DNA of 64,000 bases from Sordaria brevicollis (lineage: Eukaryota; Ascomycota; Sordariomycetes; Sordariales; Sordariaceae), in contig JAUTDP010000001.1 of assembly GCA_033439795.1 (NCBI GenBank), positions 3,162,001 to 3,226,000 of the forward strand, given 5' to 3'. Below the pieces are notes generated by a model. That model saw only the letters and a list, made by a program, of their open reading frames with translations. It was not told where the DNA came from and did not search any database. The position numbers and the translations under genes are program-made. Within the stretch, counting starts at the first letter, position 1. Every line of letters starts with the position of its first letter. Positions 24,401 through 37,660 of the stretch are shown here, one piece after another.

Positions 24401-25076
24401 TTATCTATATTTATTTTATATAATAAATTATAATCTAAATCTTTTAAATTAATTCTTTCTTAAAATTAAATACGGTAATTATTATTTCCCAATTCTAATA
24501 AGGTATCTAAATATTATTTATTAAAAATATCTTCGTAATTATAATATTTTATCGATATCCGTTTTAAAGTTTATTCCCGTTCCTTTAGGTTTAAATTATT
24601 AAAATACTCTTAATCCCTTCGTTCTTTAATAAAACGGTCAATTTTATATAAATTCGTTACGCTTAAATATTTCTTCTTTATTATTTATATTAGAGCGATT
24701 AATTTAATAATAATTATATTTAATATTTATTCTTTATATTATATAACGCCTCTCCTCTATTTAAAATACCCTTTATTATCTTTTTTTATATTATTCCCAA
24801 AATTTTATCCCTTAAATTATTCTTTAAAGTATTTTAAATCGTCCTTAAAATCCTTCCTTTATTTTTTCAAAATTTCTATTAACGTTTTTTTTAATTCGGA
24901 AAGTAATAAAAGCAATTTATCCTATAATATTTATTCTATCGATTCCTATACTTTCCTATTAGAGTCGGTTATTTTAATATCGGTTATAATTCTTTAAAAT
25001 ATATTAATTACTAATTACGCTTTTAATTCCTCCGAAAGGGATAATCGTAAAATATTCTCGAATTTTCGAATATAAT

Positions 25077-25378
25077 TGTGACGGCACGGCTCACCCGCTG
25101 GTCACCTAACTAGTCACATAACGACTAAGGTCGTTGGGTTGCTCAGGGAACTGGGCGAACCACGGACTTATTGTCGCAGGTCACTTATTCATACCAACGA
25201 ACGTCGCACTGCCATTCACCTACACAACGCATTCACTGTACGGAACGTAAGGCCTATATCTTTCCGCCTGCGCTTTTATTCTTATACGATTAATTTTCCT
25301 TTTTTCTTTATCTTACGATTTTCTATTAATTAAGGATTATTATTATTTTATTACAAGCTTTTCCTTTTTGCCGTAATA
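25077..25378 (+). repeat. Element B 5' LTR (302 bp)
   Basis: TGTGACGGCACGG to CCGTAATA. The first ~170 bp are scarcely RIPped and contain many CpA/TpG; the 3' portion is RIPped. Contains a chance 64-codon open frame. Confidence 0.9.
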
Positions 25379-28300
25379 ATCGTAAAATTAAACTAAAATA
25401 TTTATTGGGGACGATATAAAATATCCTACTTTAAAAGAGATTACGATTAATTATGCGCAATACGATAATCCCCCGTACCTTACCCGAATAATTATAAAAT
25501 TGCAATCTACAATACTACGATTTACGAATTTTATAAACCTTACGAACGATGGCGCGCGATTAGGAGGAAATTATTAAAATGAAGGCGTAAACTATTAATA
25601 AAGTCGATTTCGAATTAGCTAAATTAAATTAGAAAGAAACCCCTATTACGAAAACCCGTTTAAATTGCAAGTTTATTAATAACCGCTGCGTTTTTACGGC
25701 CTAAGAGGTTTAAAATATTATTGAGGAAATAAATAACCCCGATGCTACTATTTTTAAATATTATAACGCCTATATAATTCCCGAAATTAAAATTTAGTAC
25801 TTTTTTAATATAAAGGAGTATATTAATAAGGATTTAAAGAATAAAATTAAGGATAATACTATTTATTATACTTTTAGTAAAAAAGAACCTTATTTTCCTT
25901 TCGACCTTTTATTCTAATATAAAAATTAATAACCCGATAGATACAGAAATTTAATAAGAATCGAAGATTTTATCGCCGAAATTAAAAAGAATTTTAACGC
26001 TATATTTAAAGAGATGAAGGTTCATATTATTATTATAATAGTTTATAAAAAATAATTAAAGGAATTTTATATTATTATTTACCATTTAAATAAAATTATA
26101 ATAAATTTTAACGATTAGGTCTAATATTTTAAAGGTATATACTATAAACCTAAAAAGTAGAAAAAGAAAATTCGTTTTTAAATTATTATCGAGGAGGATA
26201 ATAAAGGTATTTAGTATTACCTCGACGGTATTAACGCGGTTACCTATAAAGTTAACCGAATTAAGTATCGCGCCCTTATTACTTAAAGCATTATTCCCGA
26301 TTTCGAAATTTCCGATTATAAATCCGATAATAATAACGATAATAATAATTATTAATAAAGTAAGAAATATATAGGTCCTAATAAGGAAATAATAAAGGAT
26401 TTAATAATTATTATTATAGTTAAGGATAAAGAAATTCAAATTTTAAATTAAATAATCGTTAATATTATTCGTAATTTAACGCGTCGTAACGTAACTCTAA
26501 GCGGCGTTTTTATTATTACTATTAATAGAAAGTCTTTTAAAATTTTAAACCCTTTTATTTTTTATATTAATAAGAATAAAAATACTATTATTTTCGAAAT
26601 ATAATATTATATTATAATTAATAAATTGAAGGTTAATTCGGATTATTTCGCTAACGATAAAATTAAATAAATATATATCGAAAATCGCCTAATTAATTAT
26701 ACCGTTAAAAATTTATAACCGTATTTACGCAATACCTACCCGAACTAGATTTACTCTTCGAAAGCTTTAATAAACTATTTTAAGCGTTAATATAATAATC
26801 TTAACGTTACCTACTAAGCGATCGAGGAATTTAAGAGATTCCGTATATATTAGGATAATTTTTATATTTTTAAAAATAAATTTATTTATTTCGTTAGCGA
26901 ATATTAAATCCCTTAATTAAATTAGAAAGAAGCTTTTTACTATCGATTATTTACGGATCTCTAAATTAATATAGCTTTATACGTTACTTTAAATGTAATT
27001 AATTTCGATAAATATATTAAAATTGCCGAATAAATTATTTATACGTAAAAGGTAATTAAGCGGACTATTATTTTATCTTCTTCGAATTTTAATAATTATA
27101 ATTGTAGAAATAATAATAATATTATTAATAAAGGAAGAAGCTCCTCTTCGATTAAAGGTAATTTTAATATTAAAGGCTATAATTCGATTAAGGAGGAAAT
27201 TAACGATATATTCCGTAAAGGTATATATTTTAATTGTAAGGAGTATAGATATTATATTAAAAATTATTTTAAGAAACCCGATACTAGTAACCGCCCTATT
27301 ACTATTATTAATTATCGTATTCGTCTTTAATCTATTTATACCTATTATAGTATTAAGGACGGTAAGGAAGATAAAGGAAATAAAAAGAAGGGTAACGAAT
27401 TAAAAAATTAATTACTTTAAATAAAATAAATTCCCGTCTAAAGAAGTCTATATAGTAAAAATAAGGAAAAGTATTTAATGGCGTAAAAAAGGATTTTTTA
27501 TATAATTATTTAGGAGGAGACCCCTTTACTATATTTACTTTTATAAATAGTAATAGAATTATTATTATTATTAAAAAAGCTATTATAAATTCGGGAGCTA
27601 TAACGTATATTTTAATTAATTAAAAGACCGTAGACCGTTTATAACGACTTTTAGAGCTCGAAGTAAAAAATAATTTTAACCCTATTAATATAGGCGGCCC
27701 CTTTGCGGAAAACGATAATAAAAAAATTACGACCGTATTTAAAATTAACGTTATAATATAGAACCGTACCGCTTGTAATAAATAGCTAATTATAGCCGAT
27801 ATCTATTATAATATAATAATTAATCGAATTTAATTTAAATATTATAACGTTATAATCGATTATCTCCTGAAGAGGTTATTATTTAGCGACGATTAGCTTA
27901 TAGACTTTAATTAGATAAAAAATATTTATATCGAAGATAGGGAGGGTTAATCTATAAATCTTTAATATTAAAAAGATATTATCCGATAGGAATAATTTAT
28001 AAAAAAGGAGGATAAAAGAAGAAGGGATAAAGCGGTAGTATATTGTAAAATCCAAGAATTTAAGAATATTTTGTAAAATACCCCTACGATTAAAAAAAGC
28101 GACCGATTAGTAATTAATATTCTTTAAAGAATAGGGACTAATAAGAAAGTTTAAAACCCCGCTAAGAAAGTATAAAAATCTATAAAATAAATATTATAGG
28201 ATAAATTACTTCTACTATTACCGGATTTAAAGAAGGCTTTATTTAAAATTTTAAAAGAATAAAGGAAAGATTTTAAAAAGGATTTGAAATACTTCTAAAA

Positions 28301-31300
28301 GTAATTATAAAGAAAGGACTTTAATAATAATATTAAGAAAAATAATGAAAAATACTTCAAATAGAAGAGAGGAGCCGTTTAATATAAAGAACGTATACCC
28401 GATATAATTATTATTAAGTTAATAATTCTTATATAAATAATAAAGAAAGAGTATTTAAGAATTATAAGTTTATATAAAATCGATCGCTTTATCGAAGAAT
28501 GGAGGGATTAAGAATATTTCGACGGCCTAAATCCCGAAGAGAGGGAATAAATTTTTAAATAAATACCGACCTAATATTATAGATACGAAGACGTTTTTAA
28601 TAAACGACGGTCGAATACCCTACTTAAATTAAAGAATAGTAATTATTATATTTAGCTTTAAGAAGGATTAAATCCAAAAAATCTAAATTATAGCCTACTT
28701 TATAAAATAAATATTAATAAATTAGAGGCTTACCGTCTCTATATTATAGAAAATCTAAATAAAGGATTTATTAAAAGTAATTTTATATTATAGGCCGCCC
28801 TTATCCTTTTTATACTTAAAGTTAACGGGAAATTCCGCTTTTGCGTAAATTATTAAAAATTAAATAAAATTATTAGAAAAGATTAATATCCGTTCCTATT
28901 AATCGAAAAAACCTTAACCCGCATTATTCGAGCGAAAATTTTCATTAAAATCGATATTTAATAAACCTTTTATTACATTCGTATATATTTAAATAATAAG
29001 GAATTTATAACCTTCCGTACTCGATATAGAGTATATAAATATAAAATATTACCCTTCGGGTTAATTAATAAACCGTTTATATTTTAAAAGTATATTAATA
29101 ACGCCTTAATAAATTATTTAGACGATTTCTATAGCGTTTATATTAACGATATTCTAATTTACTCCGACGACGAAGAAGAATATAAAATTTACGTTAAAAA
29201 AATATTAGAAAGGCTTTAGCAAGCTAGGCTTTAAATAAACCTAGATAAATATGAATTCTATATTATTAAAATAAGGTTTTTAGGGTTTATTATCGGCGTC
29301 GATAGAATTTCGGTAAATTTAAAGAAAATTAAAGTAATAAAGGATTAGAAGGAACTATTAATAATTAAAGGAGTATAATTTTTCTTAGGATTTTGTAACT
29401 TTTATTAGAAATTTATAAAGGAATATAATAGGATTTTAAAACTATTAATAACCTTAACGAAGAAAAGGGAGGCGTTTAATTAAATTACGGAATATTAAAT
29501 AGTATTCGAAATTTTAAAATAACGCTTAATTAACGCCTTAATATTCGCTTATTTCGATTTTAATAAAGAAATAAAATTAGAAATAAATATATTAGACGGG
29601 GTATTAATTAATATTTTCTTTTAAAAATACGAAGATAATTAACACCTTATTATTTATTTTTTAAAAATTATATAGGGGGCGGAGCATAATTACTTAATAT
29701 ATAATAAAAAGATATTAGCGGTTATAAAGGCTTTAATATATTAGCGTTCGGAATTTATCGGCCTTTAATAAATTAAACCTTTTATAATTATTACGGACTA
29801 CGAAGCGTTAAAGTACTTTAATACTAAACGTTTATTAAATATAAAGTAAGCGGCGTAGATATAATCGTTATCCTAATATAATTTCCTAATAATTTATCGA
29901 CCGGGTAAAGATAACGCTACGACCGACGCCCTATTTCGAAAATTAGAAGATATTAAAGATTAGAAGGAGAAGAAGGATTTATAGCGTACGATACGCCTCT
30001 TTAAATTTGCGGGGGAGGGGGAGGATACGGTTTGTATTTATATATTAAATATAATAAATATTCTTAAGACGACGATTAATTATAAATTCATTTATTAATT
30101 ATTAAAAGCCAATAAAAAGGATATTTTATTAGAGGAGTATAAAAAAAAGGTTCGAAAGGGGGAAATAGATTTTATATTATTATAAGAATAATTATTACTA
30201 TTCTATAATCGTCTTATAATCCTAGAGGGTACTTTAAGAATTAGAGCGATTTAAAATTATTATAATATATTAGTAATAATTTATTTAGGAAGAAATAAAA
30301 TACGAAAATTAGTTATAATTCGATATTAGTAGCCCGGCTTAATTAGAAATATAAATAAATACGTAGTTAATTGTATAATTTACTATATTTCGAAATACTT
30401 TCGAGGAAAAATACTAAGAAAGTTTTAAAATATTAAAACGCCTAAAAGGATTTAGAATCGTTTAATCGTAGACTTTAAAAAGATATTTATAAATAAATAC
30501 AGTTATAATAATTTAATAAATATAATCGACCCCTTATTAAAGACCACTTAATTATTCCTTTATAAATCGATTATTATAAGTAAGGAAGCTTATAAATTAT
30601 ATTATAAAGGATTATTCTATATTTTCGGTCTATTTAAGGAATTTATTAATAATTGAGGATTATAATTTTAATCGGACTTTTTATAGGAATTAGCTTCTTT
30701 AATTAAGATTAAATAATCGCTAATTTCGGCGGGATATTTATAAATTTTAAAGTAAATCGAAAACCTTTATAAATAAATCGATTAATAATTTTATTTATAT
30801 ATTAATTATAATTAAAATAATTAATTAAAAATAATCTTAATTTTAAATTACGTATAGAATAGCCTACTATAGGATAATACTAATTTATAACCCTATAAGA
30901 TTTTATTTGGATTTTTAATATTTATTTTCTTAAATTAGAAGACGATAATAAATTTAGAAGGTATACCTTCGGTAGAATGCTTAAATTAATAAAATATTAG
31001 GGACGTTATTAAGAAAATTTAGTAATATATAAATTATACGAAGAAATATATCGAAATAATATAATAAAAGTAGGCTATTTAAGTAAATAAGAAACGTTAT
31101 AAACCGGATTTCGATATAGGAAACCGAATTTTTATTATTAAGAAGAATTGGTTAACCGACCGTCCGAATAATAAATTAAATTTTCTTTTAATAAAGTAAT
31201 ATTTCTTTATAGTAGGTAAGAAAGGTAATACTTTTTTAGTAGAATTATTTTCGTTGTAGAAGATATTTAATTAATTCCTGTTAAATAAATTAAAGAAGTT

Positions 31301-31711
31301 TTTTAATAACTTATTACCCGGTTAAGCGCCGGAAAACCCGCCGGGAGAGGTAATATTTAAAGAGGAGGAATATAAGGTAGACGAAATTATATCTTCGAAG
31401 GTAAATAGAAGAAAATTATTTTACTAAATGAAATAAAGTAGATAGGATTTAAATTTAAAATAGTATTTAGTATAGGATTTTAAAAACGCGGTAATTAAAT
31501 TAAAAGAATATTATAATATTTACCCGGAGGCGGCCGGCCCTTTCCGGAGGTTATAAAATTAAATTATAGTAGTATTACGAGATAAAGAAGTACTAAAATA
31601 TAAGGAGGATAATTTATTAACTTAAATAAATAATAGGAAATTAAAGAGGAGGAAGTAATTGTAGGTTTTTTTAGAAAGATTCGAAGCGAGTCTTTTTAAA
31701 GGGGGGGGTAA

Positions 31712-32013
31712 TATAATGGTACGGCTTACCCGCTAATTATTTAACTAATTATATAACGATTAAAGTTATTGGGTTGTTTAGGGAATTAGGCGAATTACGG
31801 ATTTGTTGTCGTAGGTTACTTATTTATATTAGCGAACGTCGTACTGCTATTCACTTGTACAACGCATTTACTATACGGAACGTAAGGCCTATATCTTTCC
31901 GCTTACGCTTCCATTCTTATACGATTAGTTTTCCTTTTTTCTTCATCTTACGATTTTCTATCAATTAAGGATTATTATTATTTTATTACAAACTCTTCCT
32001 TTTTGCCGTAACA
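31712..32013 (+). repeat. Element B 3' LTR (302 bp)
   Basis: TATAATGGTACGG to CCGTAACA, same length as the 5' copy, differing from it mostly by C-to-T and G-to-A changes concentrated at its left end. Followed by the ATAAT duplication. Confidence 0.9.
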
Positions 32014-34674
32014 ATAATAATATATAATAGCCCCGTTTCGCCTTTATTTATCCTCCTTCTCTATTAATTATTCTCTTCGTACAACGTTTACTTAATATTT
32101 CGGATTAACGGGCTAATTTTCCCAATCTTCTATATAAATATTTTTTATCCAATCTAAATTTATAGGCCAATTATTATTGAATAATAACCTTCGGCGCAAA
32201 TAATTAATTATAATATTATAATATTCGAATTAAATACGGCCAATTATTATATTATAATAAATATCGGCGATAATTAACTACTCGTTACGGGCGGTACGGT
32301 TTTATATTATAATATTAGCTTTTAACGCAATTATAATCTTTTTACTATTATCTTCCGTAAAGAGGTTTCTTATATTAACGGGGTTAAAATCGTTCTTTAT
32401 TTCGAAACTTAATAAGTATTATAATCGATCTATAATTTTCTAATTAATTAAAATATACGTAATTACTCCTAAATTTATAATAACTTCTTTAATAATAATA
32501 ATAATTCTATTACTACTTATAAAAACGGATATAATAAAAGGGTCTCCTCTTAAATAACTATATAAAAAATCCTTTTTTATATTATTAAATATTTTTCTTT
32601 ATTTTTACTATATAAATCTCCCCAGACGGGAATTTATTTTATTTAAAGTATTTAATTTTTTAATTCATTACCCTTCTCCTTACTTCCTTTATCCTCTTTA
32701 CTATTTTTAATATTATAGCGGGTATAAACGGACTAGAAACGAATATAATAATTAATAATAATAGTAGGGCGTCTATTAGAATCGGCCTTCTTAAAACAAT
32801 TTTTAATATAATATTTATATTCTTTATAATTAAAATATATACCTTTATAAAATATATTATTAATTTCTTCTTTAATCGGATTATAACTACCGGCGTTAAA
32901 ATTACCTCCAATTAAAGAAAAGCCTTTTCCTCTACTAATATTATTACTATTTCTATTATTATTTCCGCAATTATAATTATTCGAATTTAAAAAAAATAAT
33001 ATAATAATCCGTTTAATTACCTTCTATATATAAATAATTTACTCCGCAATTTTAATGTATTTATCGAAATCGATTACATTTAAAGTAATATATAAGGCTA
33101 TTCCTACTTAAAAGTCTATAAATAAGCGGCGGTAGAAAATTTCCTTCCAATTTAACTACAAAATTTAATACTCGCCAATAAAACGAATAAATTTATTCTT
33201 AAAAATATAAAAATTATCCTAATATATACGGAACTTCTCGAACTCTTTAATCGCTTAACGGGTAACGTTAGGATTATTATATTAATATTTAAAATATTCT
33301 ATTAAAGCCTTCGAAGAATTAATCTAATTTAGGTAAATATTGTATAAATATAATTATAAATCTTTAATAACGTAATTAACTAAATAATTTTTAATATATA
33401 TTTATTTAATTTTATTGTCGGTAAAGTAGTTTAAATTAACCTTCAATTTATTAATTATAATACGATATTATACTTCGAAAATAATAATATCTTTATTTTT
33501 ATTAATATAAAAGATAAGAGGGTTTAAAATTTTAAAAGATTTTCCGTTAATAATAATAATAAAAACGCTGCCTAGAATTACGCTACGACGCGTCGAATTA
33601 CGAATAATATTAACGATTATTTAATTTAAAGCCTAAATCTCCTTATCCTTAGCTATAATAATAACTATTAAATCTTCTATTATTTCTTTATTAGAATTAA
33701 TAAATTTCTTACTTTATTAAGGGTTATTATAATCGGTTTTAAAGTCGGAAATATCGAAATTAGGAATAATACCCTAAATAATAAAAGTGTAATATTTAAT
33801 TTAATTAATTTTATAAGTAGCTGCGTCGACGTTATTAAAGTAGTATTAAGTACCTTCGTCGTTATCTTCGATAATAGTTTAAAAACGAACCTTCTTTTTT
33901 TACTTTTCGGGTTTATAATATATACTTTTAAAATGTTAAATTTAATCGTTTAAATTTATTAAAATTTTACTAAAATAATAAATAATAATATAAAATTCTT
34001 CGGATTACTTTTTATAAACGAATATAATAATAATATAAACCTTTATTTCTTTAAATATAATATCGAGATTCTTTTCAACTTTGGCGATAAAATCCTTAAT
34101 TCTTATTAAATCTCTATATCCCTTAGGTTACGGATTTTCGTACTAAAATAAAAGATCGAATAAAAAATAAAGTCCTTTTTTACTAAAAGTATAGCGAACG
34201 GTAATATTTTTAATCTTATTTTCTAAATCCTCCTTAATATATTCCTTCGTATCGGGAAAATATTAAATTTTAATCTCGGGAATTATATAAACGTCGTAAT
34301 ATTTAAAAATAACGGTATTAGGGTTATTAATTTCTTTAACGGTACTTTAAACCTCCTAGGCCGTAGAAACGCAACGGTTATTAATAAATTTACGATTTAA
34401 ATAGGTTTTCGTAATAGGAATCTCTTTTTAATTCAATTTAATTAATTCGAAATCGACCTCATTAATAATTTATACTTTTAACTTAACCGCTTCCTCCTAA
34501 TCGCGTACTATTATTCAATATTTTAATTATTTTGCGTAGATTATAGTCGTATAATTATTCGGGTATTTAAATAGGGTACGGGGGACTATTGTATTGCGCG
34601 CAATTAATTGTAATCTCTTTTCAAAATAGGATATTTTATATTATCCCTAATAAATATTAGTTTAATCTTATAAT

Positions 34675-34960
34675 TATTATAGTAAAAAGGAAGCGCTTAT
34701 AATAAAATAATAATAATCTTTAATTAATAGAAAATTGTAAGATGAAGAGAAAAGGAAAATTAATCGTATAAGAATAAAAGCGTAGGCGGAAAGATATAGG
34801 CCTTGCGTTTTATAAAGTGAATGCGTTGTGCGGGTAAATAGTAGTGCGGTGTTCCCTGGTATAAATAAGTGACCTGCGATAATAAACTTGTGGTTCGATT
34901 AGGTCCAACCTCGCGATATGTGACAAGTCAGGTGACTAGCGGGTGAGCCGTGCCGTCACA
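34675..34960 (-). repeat. Element A 5' LTR (286 bp)
   Basis: Plus-strand start TATTATAG, end GTGCCGTCACA. Its right-hand 200 bp are almost free of RIP (for example GGTGACTAGCGGGTGAGCC), while the left end is fully RIPped. Confidence 0.88.
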
Positions 34961-36128
34961 TTTTCTAATTTTATATATTATTTTTAAAAAGGAATACGAT
35001 ATTAGGTTTTTAATTATACGATTAATATTAAAATAGTATTTAGAATTATAAACTATTTTTAATATTTCTTTAATATATTCGTTTAAAACGTATAATTTCT
35101 ATTACTACTTTAACGTTCGGTAAAAAAGGAGATTATCGTTTAAATAAAAGGGTATTCCTTTAATAATTAGTAATTTAATAGGGTTAATTTTATATAACGC
35201 CTTCTTATCCTTTACGAATTTAATAATTTTCGTAAATTTAGCGTCTTTTCTATATTCGTTAATAATTTTTTATTTAAATTTTAAATTTATTTCGGCTATA
35301 AAAATAATATAACCTTCTTCCTAAATATCGTTAAATTCGCTTTTAATTTAATCTTTTTTTTATTCCTCGTTATTATTAACGGTTAAAAAGCGTAAAAGCG
35401 TATTAGGGATATAATTGAAACGCCCATCCTTTAACGTGGAGTTGCGCCGGGCCTTAAACTATGGATTTGAATACCGCAGGTTGTGCCATGGGCCCGCGCA
35501 GCGAACGGAAGGAGCGGCGTTTCTGTCTATTGCGGTTCGAATTACTGAAATTGCGGAGCCCCCCAGATCCACATCCTACCAAAACGGGCAATTTGAATTC
35601 AGCTGAACTCGAGAAAGGAATTGAAAGGCCGATGCACCCTTCAGATTCAACGTCGCAAACACCAAAGTAGTACCGTTGTGTTTGTCTAATTATTCCGGAC
35701 AGAATAGTGCCGGTTGCATTAAATTCTGACGAGCGGTTGTTGAGAAAAATAAGAAAGAAGCTCGGAAAAATCGAGTTTAGTACGGAAAGGCGAGCCGGAA
35801 ATTGTTAGTGGACTTAGAAAAATTTCGAAAAATTCCGAAAAATCGCTAAATTTTTTTCTAAGGCCTATAACCCTAACCCCGGTAGTAAAGGGGGTACTAA
35901 AATGTAGAGGGAAAAAAGGCGAATAAAATGCACCCCCTTGAGAATCTCTACACCCCTTGTTAAGGGAGAAAAACGACTTTGAAAAAATCTGACGGATAGG
36001 TATAGGAAAAAAAAATCGAAAAAAAATTCCAAAAAAAATCGAGGAAAAATCTGGGAAGAGTGGAAAGAGGGGAGGGGGGGGGGGGAGATTATATAAAGAA
36101 GTTAAAGAAATAGAAAAATAGAAAACAA

Positions 36129-36240
36129 GAAATAATAAATAATAAATAATAAATAATAAATAATAAATAATAAATAATAAATAATAAATAATAAATAATA
36201 AATAATAAATAATAAATAATAAATAATAAATAATAAATAT
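36129..36240. repeat. (AATAAAT)n heptanucleotide microsatellite
   Basis: About 16 near-perfect copies of a 7-bp unit inside element X. Confidence 0.9.
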
Positions 36241-36711
36241 TTAAGTGATATTTAAAGGAAATGATTTTATATAAAGGAAATAAAGAAAGGGAAAAAAAAA
36301 AGTGAAAACAAAACGTAAGAAGAAGAATAGGTAATAATAATTTAAGATATAAGGAGGGTGTTTAAAAGTTATGATAAAAAAGGAAAAGAAATATTAAAAG
36401 AAATAAAAAGAAAAAAAAAAGAAGGAAAAGTAGAAGAGAAAGAAAATTATCAAATAAAAAAGTATATTAACAACTAAATAAATGGAAGAATAAATAAACA
36501 AGAAAAACCAAAACTAAGTAACTTAATACATAAAGAAATAAAGGAATAAAGAAATAAATAAATAAATAAATAATAATATAAATAAATAAAGGTATTTGAA
36601 AAAGAATGAAAGAATAAATGAAAAATTGAATTAATACGTAAGTAGAAAAATTAGTAAAAGAATCATTAAACAAATAAAAAAAGAAATGAGGGAGGAAAGA
36701 AAGGAGAAATG

Positions 36712-36741
36712 AATAAGTAAATAAATAAATCGATAAATGAA

Positions 36742-36801
<60 letters not shown>

Positions 36802-36808
36802 AAATGAA

Positions 36809-36867
<59 letters not shown>

Positions 36868-36905
36868 ATGAATAAATAAATAAATAAATAAATAAAGAAA
36901 TAAAG
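36712..36905. repeat. (AAAT)n tetranucleotide microsatellite
   Basis: About 190 bp of near-perfect AAAT units with a few ATGA variants. Looser copies of the motif spread through 36470-37330. Produces spurious FIYLFIYL-type frames on the minus strand. Confidence 0.9.
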
Positions 36906-37660
36906 AAATGAATAAACAAATAAGTAAAAAAGAAATGAATAAATAAAAAATTAACTAAATAGTTAAATAAATAAATTAATAAATGGATAAATAAATAGAA
37001 AAATGAATCAATAAATGAATAAATATATAGATAAATAAGTAAATAAATAAACAAATATATAAATAAATGAATTGAAAAGGCTAAAAATTAAAAATAAAAT
37101 AAAAATTGAATAAGTAAATTATTAAAAACATACGTAATAAATAAAAGAATAAATAGAGAGGGGAATAATTAAATAAAAACTAAATTAAAAGATATTGAAA
37201 TAAAAATAATAAAGAAGAAAATAAAAGAGGAAATTAAAGGTATTTGTTAATAATAAAAAATTAAGTATATAAATAAATGAATAACTTAATAAATAAAGGA
37301 AATTGAAAATAAAATAGGAAGTAAATAAATTATTTATCATTAAGAACTATTTGTAAATAATAGAAGAATTAATATATTTACTAGAATTTTAAATAATATA
37401 ATTAAAGAAAGTAAGTAATATATTTCAAATAAGAAGAGAGGAAAATGGGCGTTTCATTGTCTCCGTTGGGCATATCCGGCTCCGCCCAAGGGACTACTAT
37501 TTTTTATTTTACTGGGGATATAGCGTATATTTAATTTAAATTGGGCTAATATAATTAACGTTATTATAAAGCGCGGATTGAATTTATTAATATTAATTAT
37601 TTTAAAAGAGGTTTAACGTATAATATTTAGGGTAGCCTTATAATTAATAAGAATTATAAT

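Larger units (their letters stand above)
25077..32013 (+). mobile_element. Element B: Ty3/Gypsy chromovirus (plus), inserted in its relative A
   Basis: Complete 6,937-bp element with two 302-bp LTRs (25077-25378, 31712-32013; TGTGACGG...CCGTAACA ends) and exact duplication ATAAT (25072-25076, 32014-32018). A polypurine tract AAAGGGGGGGG at 31698-31708 precedes the 3' LTR. Plus-strand remnants in order: gag with CCHC knuckle FNCKEYRYYIKNYFKKP (~27.23-27.28 kb), protease region, RT with LPFGL and VYINDILIYSDDEEE (~28.5-29.3 kb), RNase H (~29.5-29.9 kb), integrase (~30.3-30.9 kb), and a chromodomain near 31.36-31.53 kb (EEEYKVDEI--SKVNRRKLFY). The chromodomain places it among chromoviruses, whose integrases are directed to heterochromatin. 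Many TGG codons have become stops. Confidence 0.92.
21128..34960 (-). mobile_element. Element A: Ty3/Gypsy chromovirus (minus), inserted in C, host of B
   Basis: Two 286-bp LTRs (21128-21413 and 34675-34960), each bounded by TGTTACGG / CCGTCACA on the plus strand or RIPped forms. The pyrimidine tract CCCCCCCC at ~21417-21425 is the polypurine tract of a minus-strand element. The candidate duplication is imperfect (ATTTC at 21123-21127, TTTTC at 34961-34965). Without B the element is ~6.9 kb. Minus-strand remnants: gag zinc knuckle (FNYKEYKYYIKNCFKK) at ~32.8 kb, RT with VYINNILIYS at ~24.0-23.96 kb, RNase H at ~23.3 kb, integrase at ~22.0-22.5 kb, chromodomain-like tail near 21.5 kb. It mirrors element B throughout, so both belong to one family. 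Confidence 0.88.
35414..37514. mobile_element. Element X: unclassified 2.1-kb insertion, not RIPped, microsatellite-rich
   Basis: Bracketed by an exact 8-bp repeat GGGATATA (35406-35413, 37515-37522) inside element C. The first ~530 bp have balanced composition with normal CpA/TpG. The rest of the plus strand is purine/AT with very few C, including (AATAAAT)n and (AAAT)n arrays. A 12-bp inverted pair TGAAACGCCCAT (35416-35427) / ATGGGCGTTTCA (37445-37456) lies 2 bp from the left end but ~58 bp from the right end. No protein motif; the long minus-strand frame is a translation of AAAT repeats. Class unknown: an 8-bp duplication suggests a hAT-like non-autonomous element, but the ends are not clean inverted repeats. 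Confidence 0.6.

Noticed and set aside
25139..25333. 64-codon frame repeated at 31774-31968
   Set aside because: Both copies lie in the LTRs of element B and have no coding role.
32660..32911. 83-codon minus-strand frame
   Set aside because: Lies over the decayed gag of element A; part of a retroelement, not a separate gene.
36467..37054. 195-codon minus-strand frame of Phe/Ile/Tyr/Leu
   Set aside because: Translation of AAAT microsatellite; no coding meaning.
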